In this document: positions 1-5,851 of the stretch, piece after piece
How the letters are laid out: every line of letters starts with the position of its first letter
Position numbering within the stretch: the first letter of the stretch is position 1
Origin: Chloroflexota bacterium
GTDB lineage: Bacteria; Chloroflexota; Anaerolineae; Promineifilales; Promineifilaceae
NCBI GenBank assembly: GCA_963169155.1
Contig: CAUJGI010000593.1
Coordinates: 1 to 6,237 of the forward strand
Length of the DNA: 6,237 nucleotides
Direction: 5' to 3'
Notes under the pieces: generated by a model
The model's input: the letters and a program-made list of their open reading frames with translations, nothing else
Databases searched by the model: none
Told to the model about the DNA's origin: nothing
Position numbers and translations under genes: made by a program

Positions 1-4
1 CTCG

Positions 5-1570
5 GTGCCCGTGCGCCTGAAAATCACGGGCATCATCTTGATCACGGTGCTGACCGTCGGGCTGACGCTCAACTACTGGGTAACTGCCAGCCTGTCTGAC
101 TGGCTCAACTACCTGCTCACCGATGTGCGCGTCGAGGCGGCCATGCGCGCCGGGAACCGCAGCGTGCTGCTCATCACCATTCTGGCAGCCGCTGGATCAC
201 TGGTGATCGCCTCGTTTCTCAACTTTTTGCTCACACGGCCGTTGGTCGATCTGCGCGATATGGCCCTCGAAGTGTCTCAGGGCAACCTGGATGCGCGTGC
301 CCAAGTCTGGGCTAAAGATGAAATTGGCGAGGTGGCGCAGGCCATCAACACCATGACCGACCACCTGCTGGACACCCAAAACAATCTGGCCCGCACCAAC
401 CGCCGCCTGGCCGCCACCAACCGCATCATGGTCGCCGCCGAGCGGGAAACCGAAATTCACGATGTGCTGTACGCCATCCTGCACAACATTGTGGAAGTAA
501 TGAACCTGGAAACGGGCTGGGTTTACCTGCGCGACCCTGAACGGAATGTCTTTCACCTGGCCAGTTGGTATGGCGTACCACCCGAGTTGGAAAAAAACTT
601 GTTATGCGAAAGCCAGGTGGCGTGCTGCGGCTGCCAGAAAAACCTGGTGAATGGCTACTTTGCCAGCAACGCCCACATCAGCCGCTGCGATCGGCTGCCA
701 GCCAGCGAACAAACCACACCCAGGCACATCACCATCCCCATCGAGGTCCGTGGCCAGAAATACGGCGTGGTGAATTTGCACTGCAAAGCAGAGCAGGCCA
801 TCGACACCAACGACCTGGAAATGCTGACAACGATCGGGACGCACGTCTCTGAAATTGTGGCCAACGCCTGGCTGCGCCTGAAACTGGCGGAAAAGGAACA
901 GGCCAGGCAAGTGCTGCTGGAATCGCTGGTCGAGGCGCAGGAAGAAGAACGCGGCCGTCTGGCGCGTGAACTGCACGATGGGGCCGGGCAAATGCTTACC
1001 AGTTTGCTGGTACGCATCAAAACGCTGGAGAAAGAATCCGACACCCCCGCGCTGCAAAGTCGCCTGCAATCGCTGCTGGACATGGTTTCCGAAACGATTG
1101 AACAGGTGCGGGAGTTGTCTTACCGGCTGCGTCCGGCCGCGCTGGAAGAGTTTGGCCTGCCGGTAGCCCTGGGCATCCTCGTCGGGGAAATGACCGAAAA
1201 TTCGCCCATCAATGCTCACTTTCACACCAATATTACCAATGAAGCGCTGCCGTCAGGCATCGAAGTCACGATGTACCGCATTGCCCAAGAAGCGCTGACC
1301 AACGTCGTGCGCCATGCCCAGGCACAAACCGTCGAGGTAACCCTGTACCAGGAAAACAACAACATTGTTATGTGTATGCAGGATAACGGCCGTGGCTTTG
1401 ACCAGCACCAGCTTCAGGCAACGGCCGTTTCCGAACGGCGTCACCTCGGTTTGATCAGCATGCGTGAGCGCGCCGCGATTGCCGGGGGCAGCCTCATCTT
1501 AGACACCGAGCCTGGCCGCGGCACCACCCTGCTGGTGCGCCTGCCACTCCTGGAAAGGTTACCCGCATGA
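5..1570 (+). CDS. NarX-type sensor histidine kinase (HAMP-GAF-HisKA_3-HATPase), possibly 5'-partial
   Basis: Membrane sensor kinase that should autophosphorylate on His and pass phosphate to the regulator encoded directly downstream. Residues counted from the GTG at 5: TM1 about 7-27, a short outer loop 28-52, TM2 about 53-76, HAMP about 77-129, a coiled linker, GAF about 145-290. The HisKA_3 dimerisation motif ELHDGAGQ has phospho-acceptor H324 with D325 and Q329. The HATPase_c domain shows an N-box (E429, N433), a G1 box DNGRGF (460-465), a G2 box from G482, and GRGTT (504-508). The GAF contains a cysteine cluster: C201, C207, C208, C210 and C228. The outer loop is much shorter than the NarX nitrate-sensing domain, so sensing is more likely in the GAF. 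The frame is open to the left edge, so the true start may lie outside; GTG at 5 or 11 is possible. Its stop overlaps the next ATG, so the pair is translationally coupled. Confidence 0.93.
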   Translation: MPVRLKITGIILITVLTVGLTLNYWVTASLSDWLNYLLTDVRVEAAMRAGNRSVLLITILAAAGSLVIASFLNFLLTRPLVDLRDMALEVSQGNLDARAQVWAKDEIGEVAQAINTMTDHLLDTQNNLARTNRRLAATNRIMVAAERETEIHDVLYAILHNIVEVMNLETGWVYLRDPERNVFHLASWYGVPPELEKNLLCESQVACCGCQKNLVNGYFASNAHISRCDRLPASEQTTPRHITIPIEVRGQKYGVVNLHCKAEQAIDTNDLEMLTTIGTHVSEIVANAWLRLKLAEKEQARQVLLESLVEAQEEERGRLARELHDGAGQMLTSLLVRIKTLEKESDTPALQSRLQSLLDMVSETIEQVRELSYRLRPAALEEFGLPVALGILVGEMTENSPINAHFHTNITNEALPSGIEVTMYRIAQEALTNVVRHAQAQTVEVTLYQENNNIVMCMQDNGRGFDQHQLQATAVSERRHLGLISMRERAAIAGGSLILDTEPGRGTTLLVRLPLLERLPA

Positions 1571-2226
1571 ACCATACCCCCATCACCATCCTGCTTGTTG
1601 ACGACCATAAAGTGCTGCGCGACGGCCTGCGCGCCCTGCTGGAAAGCGAGCCGGACCTGAAAGTGATCGCCGATGTCGGCAGCGGCGGCGACGGCATTGA
1701 AGCCGCCCGAAGCTGGCAGCCTGATGTCATCGTCATGGACCTGGGCCTGCCCGACATGAGCGGCCTGGAAGCGATTCGCACCATCCGGCAAGAAAACAGC
1801 ACCAGCCGCATCATTGTCCTCTCCATGCACAGCCGCCGCGAATTTGTGCTGCCGGCCATTGAAGCGGGCTGTGATGGCTACATCCCCAAATCCTCCACCC
1901 ACACCAGCCTGCTGCAGGCCATTCGCGTGGTGCTCACTGGCGAGCGGTACCTGCACCCCAAAGCCGCCACCGCCCTGATGGAATCCTTCACCCACAAACA
2001 AACCGAGCTGGAGCAGTTTGAAACCCTCTCCGAACGCGAACAGGTCGTATTCCGCCTGTCGGCGATGGGCTACAGCAGCCGGGAAATTGGCGACCAGCTC
2101 ATCATCAGCCCGAAAACCGCCGATACCTACCGCCAGCGTGCCATGGAAAAACTGCACCTGGAACACCGCAGCGACCTGATCAAGTTTGCCGTTCGCGCGG
2201 GCATTTTGGATACGTTTAAAGAGTAG
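1567..2226 (+). CDS. NarL/FixJ-family response regulator (receiver + LuxR HTH)
   Basis: DNA-binding response regulator and cognate partner of the upstream kinase. The receiver domain (about 5-120) has the acidic pair D12/D13, phospho-acceptor D58 in VMDLGLPD, S86 in IIVLSMHS and the conserved K108 in IPKSS. A linker leads to a LuxR-type HTH at about 153-213, beginning LSEREQVVF and containing the recognition region SPKTADTYRQR. The 219-residue length is normal for the family. The ATG at 1567 overlaps the kinase stop (ATGA), and GGAAAGG at 1552-1558 lies 8 bases upstream as ribosome binding site. Its target is not proven; the rdh genes 265 bases downstream, with a palindrome in between, are the natural candidates. 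Confidence 0.95.
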   Translation: MNHTPITILLVDDHKVLRDGLRALLESEPDLKVIADVGSGGDGIEAARSWQPDVIVMDLGLPDMSGLEAIRTIRQENSTSRIIVLSMHSRREFVLPAIEAGCDGYIPKSSTHTSLLQAIRVVLTGERYLHPKAATALMESFTHKQTELEQFETLSEREQVVFRLSAMGYSSREIGDQLIISPKTADTYRQRAMEKLHLEHRSDLIKFAVRAGILDTFKE

Positions 2227-2360
2227 CTTCACGGTGTGAGGCACTTTTCCAGACCAGGCCAAGAATGACAACTGCATCGCAGCGCTTGTCAGGAAATTCA
2301 CCACACAAAACCAGCCGATTCCCGATACCGCCATCGGCCTTGCGCCATTAAACTAGAGGC

Positions 2361-2376
2361 AAGTATCAAAATACTT
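2361..2376. promoter_or_regulatory. Candidate operator: perfect palindrome AAGTAT-N4-ATACTT upstream of rdhA
   Basis: AAGTAT-CAAA-ATACTT is a perfect 6-bp inverted repeat with a 4-base spacer, in the AT-richest part of the 2227-2491 gap, 115 bases before the rdhA ATG. A dimeric regulator (the adjacent LuxR-type regulator, or a MarR- or FNR-type protein encoded elsewhere) could bind it. I see no convincing -35/-10 pair nearby and the site does not match the FNR consensus TTGAT-N4-ATCAA. The rest of the gap shows no small gene and no convincing terminator after the response regulator, so read-through from the two-component genes is possible. Confidence 0.4.
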
Positions 2377-2478
2377 TTTACCAATTTCCCAACTTAGGCG
2401 CACCGACTGTGTGCTGTGTGGGCAATACCGTTACGACCAAACAGGTAGCCGGAAGAGGTGTCGTATTGACCCACACGT

Positions 2479-2484
2479 AGGAGG
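2479..2484 (+). promoter_or_regulatory. Ribosome binding site fixing the rdhA start
   Basis: AGGAGG stands 7 bases before the ATG at 2492. It selects that start, which gives a normal Tat signal peptide, over the in-frame GTG at 2411, which would add 27 residues in front of the twin-arginine motif. Confidence 0.9.
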
Positions 2485-2491
2485 ACAAGGA

Positions 2492-3895
2492 ATGGCCAAG
2501 AATGATCAATTTACTTTAAACCGGCGTGACTTTCTGCGAATTGCCGGGCTGGGCGCTGGCGCAACGGCCGTTGCCACCGTAACCAAATCTGCTGCAGCTG
2601 CCACCCCCACCGCCTTTGCCGCTGGCAAATTCTCCGATCCCGCCGGTCGTCCCAAACGGCCGTGGTGGGTTAAAACGGTTGATGAACCAACCATCGAGAT
2701 CGATTGGAATGTGATGCAGCGTTACAACGAGCGCACCGGCTCCGTCCGTGGACCGGGTATGGCTGGCTACGTCGGCGACGACGAAGTTGACCGCCTCACC
2801 GAAGCCGCCAGCAAAAACGAGCTGGAGCGCATGCTCAACAACGTCGACGGCTACACCCTGAAAGACCAGGCGCTGAAAGCCGCCCACGTGGGTATTGGCA
2901 AAAGCTTCCTCGGCCCGCAAGAAGCGCCCACCCCGGAAGACCGCGGCGTCCCCAAATGGGAAGGTTCGCCCGAAGAAGCCGCTAAGATTATCCGCGCTGC
3001 CATGCGTCACTTTGGCGCCGCCACCGTTGGCTTCATCGAGCTGGATGACAACACCCGCAAGCTCATCTACGGCGTTGACCCTGACGGCAAAGAGCTCATC
3101 TTCACCGATGATCCCGTCGCCTCGGAAGATGACAACGCCCGCTACATTCCCAACAGCTGCAAATACGCCATCGCCTACACGGTGCAGATGTCTACCGAAA
3201 CGATGCGTCGCAGCCCCACCCAACTCGGTTCGCAAACCACTACACTTTCTTACACTCGTGGCGAAACCATTCAGGCGTCCGCCCAGGAATTTTTGCGTGG
3301 TTTGGGTTACCAGTGCCTGGGTGAATCCAGCACCAACGCCCTGGGCATCGCCCCCGCGTTTGGTGTAATGGCTGGCCTGGGTGAATTGTCGCGCCTGAAC
3401 CGGCTCATTACCCCGGAATTTGGCCCGATGGTGCGTGTCTTCAAGCTGCTCACCGACCTGCCCGTGGCCGTCGACAAACCAATCGACGCCGGCATCATGG
3501 AGTTCTGCAAGCGCTGCAAGAAATGTGCCGAAGCGTGCCCGTCTGAATCCCTCAGCTTCGACGATGAGCCAACCTGGGAAACCCGGGGCGGCTGGAACAA
3601 TCCAGGCCACAAGGCGTACTTCGAAAATTCCGTCACCTGCTACACCTACTGGCGCGAGCAGGCCGGTACCAACTGCGGTATCTGCTTTGCCGTCTGTCCC
3701 TTTGCCAAGAAAGACAAGGCATGGGTCCACGAGTGGGTGAAAGCCGGGGCGTCCACCGCACCGTTCCTGGACAGCTTCTTCCGCAGCATGGACGACGCCT
3801 TTGGTTATGGCACCCAGGCCAGCGCCGAAGAATGGTGGAGTCTGGACCTGCCCGAACACGGAATTGACAGCACACAACCGGTAATGGAGGGTTAA
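2492..3895 (+). CDS. rdhA: Reductive dehalogenase catalytic subunit (RdhA), Tat-exported
   Basis: Corrinoid and iron-sulfur enzyme family that removes halogen from organohalides reductively, usually as terminal acceptor of organohalide respiration at the outer face of the membrane. Numbered from ATG 2492 (467 residues, a typical length): twin-arginine signal NRRDFLRIAG (R11, R12) followed by an Ala-rich hydrophobic stretch to about residue 43; a central RdhA region containing KLIYGVDPDG, and then SCKYAIAYTVQM and FLRGLGY, which match the family pattern; a ferredoxin-like C-terminal part with C339-X2-C342-X2-C345-X3-C349-P and then C383-X11-C395-X2-C398-X3-C402-P; and a family-like tail, DDAFGYG then WW. 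Y254 is a candidate for the catalytic tyrosine, but I could not align it to a crystal structure. The Tat signal points to the respiratory rather than the cytoplasmic type. The stop is followed after 3 bases by the rdhB-like gene. The substrate cannot be predicted. A corrinoid epoxyqueuosine-reductase (QueG) homologue is excluded by the signal and overall pattern. Confidence 0.93.
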   Translation: MAKNDQFTLNRRDFLRIAGLGAGATAVATVTKSAAAATPTAFAAGKFSDPAGRPKRPWWVKTVDEPTIEIDWNVMQRYNERTGSVRGPGMAGYVGDDEVDRLTEAASKNELERMLNNVDGYTLKDQALKAAHVGIGKSFLGPQEAPTPEDRGVPKWEGSPEEAAKIIRAAMRHFGAATVGFIELDDNTRKLIYGVDPDGKELIFTDDPVASEDDNARYIPNSCKYAIAYTVQMSTETMRRSPTQLGSQTTTLSYTRGETIQASAQEFLRGLGYQCLGESSTNALGIAPAFGVMAGLGELSRLNRLITPEFGPMVRVFKLLTDLPVAVDKPIDAGIMEFCKRCKKCAEACPSESLSFDDEPTWETRGGWNNPGHKAYFENSVTCYTYWREQAGTNCGICFAVCPFAKKDKAWVHEWVKAGASTAPFLDSFFRSMDDAFGYGTQASAEEWWSLDLPEHGIDSTQPVMEG

Positions 3896-3898
3896 GCA

Positions 3899-4108
3899 AT
3901 GTCTGACACTGTTATGATTAAGATCAAGAAACGGCCGTGGTACGAATGGCTGCTCTGGCTCATTTGGGCCTTCATCCTTGTGTTCATCTACCAGAATGCG
4001 GCCTCCAGCGGTGGCGAATTAGAACCCCGCGCGGCAACCATCTTCTGGGTAAGCTTTGCGGTCTGGCTGTTAGCCGGTGGCGTTATCTGGTTTACCCGCC
4101 GTCGTTAA
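3899..4108 (+). CDS. rdhB: Small two-helix membrane protein, probable RdhB-type anchor
   Basis: A 69-residue integral membrane protein with TM1 about 14-31 and TM2 about 46-65, a basic N-terminus (KIKKR) and a basic C-terminus (RRR), so both ends are predicted inside with a short acidic outer loop around SSGGELEP. Its place right after rdhA (3-base gap, GGAGGG at 3886-3891 inside the end of rdhA, 7 bases before ATG) is that of rdhB, the membrane anchor for the exported catalytic subunit. Known RdhB proteins are usually around 90 residues with three TM helices; this one is shorter. The assignment rests mainly on position, size and topology, not on a sequence motif I can name. Confidence 0.7.
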   Translation: MSDTVMIKIKKRPWYEWLLWLIWAFILVFIYQNAASSGGELEPRAATIFWVSFAVWLLAGGVIWFTRRR

Positions 4109-4143
4109 CCACCAGCCTGACATTTGACGTTCGGTTTTTCTAA

Positions 4144-4197
4144 TGAGGCTGGCGTCTGGCGATTGTTATTTCTCCCCCTCGCCATTCGCCAGCCTCA
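4144..4197. repeat. Long hairpin-forming inverted repeat in the rdhB-rdhC spacer
   Basis: Arms TGAGGCTGGCG (4144-4154) and CGCCAGCCTCA (4187-4197) are perfectly complementary over 11 bp. After a 2x2 internal loop a second stem TGGCGA (4157-4162) / TCGCCA (4179-4184) adds 6 bp, leaving a pyrimidine-rich 16-base loop. No T-tract follows the right arm, so it is not a standard intrinsic terminator. It could stabilise the rdhAB transcript, reduce read-through into the next gene, or be one copy of a dispersed palindromic element. It also argues against translation starting at the ATG at 4143. Confidence 0.75.
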
Positions 4198-4235
4198 ACC
4201 GTGACCGGGCATCGGGCACAAACACAGGACCCCTC

Positions 4236-5459
4236 ATGAGCAACGGCCGTTCCATTCCCCTACAAGCCGTCCCCTCCCCCCATCAGAAAAAACAGCAGCG
4301 CGAACGTCTCCTCATCGTGTTGACGGTGGCCCTGGTGGTGGGCGCCTGGATTGTGGGCTACTTCACCAGCGGCACCGACGTGGCCCCACTGGTGCCCGAT
4401 CTGCTGCCCGGCACCGCCGAAGTACGCACCGATGGCCCTATCTTTGTCGCCCTGGATGAAAACGGCACCGTGCTGGGTTATGCCGCCCTGGGCAGCGCTC
4501 CCGGCTACGGCGGCCCCATCGACATGCTGGTAGCCATCGACCCAACTGGCGCGATTGTGGGCACCCAGGTTGTCACCGAGCGTGAATCGCCCGGCTTTTT
4601 CCGGCTGGTGAAGTCGAGTGAGATGATTGGGGAGTATAACGGCCGTTCCATCACCGATTCCCTTCAACTGGGGCAGGACCTGGACGCCGTTACCGGTGCC
4701 ACCGTCAGCGCCGAGGGGGTAGCCGCCGCTGTGCGCGCCGCCACCCGCCAAATTGCCAACGAAGCGCTCAACGTCAGCCTGCCCGCTGAACAAAAACCAA
4801 TTCAATTTGGCTGGCCCGAGGCCATCCTGCTGCTGCTCTTCGCCTCTGGCTACCTGACCCACAAGTGGCACAACCGCAAATGGAAAATGCGCGCCCGCTG
4901 GGGCACGCTCATCGCCGGGATGATCTTCCTGGGCTTTGTCTACACCGTGCCGCTCACCATTACCATGATTATTTCGCTGCTCAGCGGCTACTGGCCCGAC
5001 TGGCACAACAATCTCTACTGGTACCTGCTCATCGGCGGCATCTTGTTTGTCACCACCGTCGATGCCAAAAATCCGTACTGCAGCTGGTTTTGTCCCTTTG
5101 GCGCGTTTCAGGAGTGTGTGGCGGCCATCAGCAAAGCCAAGCCGTACCGCCCGCGCGACCTCAGTGAGGCGCTCAAATGGGTGCAGCGCGGCCTGTCGCT
5201 GGCCGCCATCGTGCTGGGGCTGGCCCTGCGCCGCCCCGGTGTGGCCAGCTACGAACCCTTTGCCACCTTGTTTGATTTGCGAGGAACGGCCGTGCAATGG
5301 ATCTTCCTCGTCCTGATTATCCTGGCCAGTCTGATCACCTACCGGCCGTTTTGTAACTTTCTCTGCCCGCTGGACCCGGTGGTGGACTTTATCGCCGCCA
5401 CCCGGCGCTGGCTGAAAGAAGGATGGACCCGATGGCGGAACCAAGCCGCGAACGTCTAA
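4236..5459 (+). CDS. rdhC: RdhC-like membrane flavoprotein (FMN-binding domain, six TM, two CX3CP motifs)
   Basis: NosR/NirI/RdhC-type protein, proposed in the literature to serve electron transfer to, or maturation of, RdhA. Numbered from ATG 4236 (407 residues): TM1 about 25-43; an extracytoplasmic FMN_bind domain about 55-175 with ERESPGFF and the flavinylation motif DAVTGAT, where T156 should carry FMN by phosphoester through an ApbE-type transferase; then TM2 193-208, TM3 223-250, TM4 258-276, TM5 313-331 and TM6 351-369. C282-SWF-C286-P follows TM4 and C373-NFL-C377-P follows TM6. The C-terminal double-ferredoxin module of full NosR is absent, and size and layout match PceC/RdhC. I chose ATG 4236 because AGGA (4226-4229) lies 6 bases upstream and the in-frame ATG at 4143 falls at the edge of a hairpin and adds 31 unlikely residues. 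The 3' end overlaps the next gene by 28 bases. Confidence 0.88.
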   Translation: MSNGRSIPLQAVPSPHQKKQQRERLLIVLTVALVVGAWIVGYFTSGTDVAPLVPDLLPGTAEVRTDGPIFVALDENGTVLGYAALGSAPGYGGPIDMLVAIDPTGAIVGTQVVTERESPGFFRLVKSSEMIGEYNGRSITDSLQLGQDLDAVTGATVSAEGVAAAVRAATRQIANEALNVSLPAEQKPIQFGWPEAILLLLFASGYLTHKWHNRKWKMRARWGTLIAGMIFLGFVYTVPLTITMIISLLSGYWPDWHNNLYWYLLIGGILFVTTVDAKNPYCSWFCPFGAFQECVAAISKAKPYRPRDLSEALKWVQRGLSLAAIVLGLALRRPGVASYEPFATLFDLRGTAVQWIFLVLIILASLITYRPFCNFLCPLDPVVDFIAATRRWLKEGWTRWRNQAANV

Positions 5460-5707
5460 AGCGTACGGCCCTGCTGGGTTTTGTGGCCGTTTGCGTCGGC
5501 CTCATTGGCCTGATTTGGGCCGAAGGACTCACCGGCGACGAACCAGCGACCCCCAGCTACTACCGGGATACTTTTCGCATGGATGAAAATATTTACCTCA
5601 CCGTCACTGCTGAGGCGCTTGAATACCAGCGCAGCCTGGAAGAAGGCACGCCGCCAGCCACCACCGCGCCCGTGGCTCCGATCACCAGCGTCACGATCCA
5701 GGCGTGA
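5432..5707 (+). CDS. Small single-TM protein of unknown function; C-terminus probably not native
   Basis: I do not recognise the family. The ATG at 5432 is preferred over ATG 5423 because AAGGA (5419-5423) stands 8 bases before it. It gives 91 residues: a basic N-terminus (SRERLKR), a TM or signal anchor at about residues 11-31 (ALLGFVAVCVGLIGLIWAEG), then a hydrophilic outer segment with YYRDTFRMDENIYLTVTAEALEYQRSLEE and a Pro/Thr/Ala-rich end. The 28-base overlap with rdhC suggests translational coupling and a role at the membrane with the RdhABC proteins. The last ~10-20 residues are read through DNA that on the other strand encodes MreD, so the stop at 5705-5707 may belong to foreign or rearranged sequence and the native protein may be longer. 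Confidence 0.6.
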   Translation: MAEPSRERLKRTALLGFVAVCVGLIGLIWAEGLTGDEPATPSYYRDTFRMDENIYLTVTAEALEYQRSLEEGTPPATTAPVAPITSVTIQA

Positions 5708-5850
5708 AACGGACTGCGATGCGTCGCCGCGAACACCAGCCCGATCACCGCGAGGTTCGGCGCAATCGTCGGCATGCCGAACAGCGGCAGCGTCACGCTG
5801 GCACCCGAAATCAGGCCGAAGAACACCAGGACGTAGAGCCAGTCCTGCAT
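5593..5850 (-). CDS. mreD: MreD N-terminal fragment (rod-shape membrane protein), cut off at a junction
   Basis: The first ~65 residues (MQDWLYVLVFFGL..., with hydrophobic stretches at about 4-24, 29-42 and 49-66, and PNLAVIGLVF between the first two) resemble the start of MreD, an inner-membrane part of the cell-elongation complex. It starts 1 base after the mreC stop (TGA 5854-5852, ATG 5850-5848), the usual mreC-mreD order. MreD is normally about 160 residues or more with five or six TM helices; here the frame ends at 85, and from about residue 67 (VPSSRLRWYSS...) it is no longer hydrophobic because it is antisense to the small plus-strand gene. The native part therefore covers roughly 5655-5850. 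Family call rests on gene order and hydrophobic pattern. Confidence 0.65.
   Translation of the reverse strand: MQDWLYVLVFFGLISGASVTLPLFGMPTIAPNLAVIGLVFAATHRSPFHAWIVTLVIGATGAVVAGGVPSSRLRWYSSASAVTVR
5640..5705. other. Probable sequence junction (chimera or rearrangement)
   Basis: Left of this zone everything is plus-strand rdh-type DNA carrying ACGGCCGT octamers; right of it everything is minus-strand mreCD DNA without them. The MreD frame stops looking like MreD at about 5655 and the plus-strand small gene has no independent support beyond about 5690. Both frames run open through the zone, so the breakpoint cannot be placed to the base. Confidence 0.6.
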
Positions 5851-5851
5851 C

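Larger units (their letters stand above)
235..5293. repeat. Iterated palindromic octamer ACGGCCGT, nine copies
   Basis: Exact copies start at 235, 1386, 1421, 2564, 2656, 3931, 4243, 4639 and 5286; all but the first are preceded by A (AACGGCCGT). All lie inside coding sequence: three are read as ACG GCC GTN (T-A-V; 1421, 2564, 5286), three as AAC GGC CGT (N-G-R; 1386, 4243, 4639) and three as NNA CGG CCG TNN (R-P-W or R-P-L; 235, 2656, 3931). Equal use of the three frames in unrelated proteins shows the word is favoured as DNA, not as peptide. Confidence 0.8.

Noticed and set aside
2229..2239. TCAC-GGT-GTGA hairpin as terminator of the two-component genes
   Set aside because: Only a 4-bp stem with a short T-run 7 bases away; too weak to call.
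2411..2491. Upstream in-frame GTG start for rdhA
   Set aside because: It has no good ribosome binding site and would put 27 residues before the Tat signal; ATG 2492 has AGGAGG at ideal spacing.
2516..3877. Long minus-strand open frame opposite rdhA (and a similar one opposite rdhC)
   Set aside because: Shadow frames of GC-rich genes; Gly/Val/Phe/His-rich composition, no recognisable domain and no support against the clear plus-strand proteins.
4143..4235. Upstream ATG start for the RdhC-like gene
   Set aside because: It falls at the edge of a perfect hairpin, lacks a ribosome binding site, and adds a stretch unlike the family's N-terminus.
4236..5459. Reading the flavoprotein gene as nosR (nitrous oxide reduction)
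   Set aside because: The C-terminal ferredoxin module of NosR is missing, no nos genes are present, and the gene follows rdhA and an rdhB-like gene.
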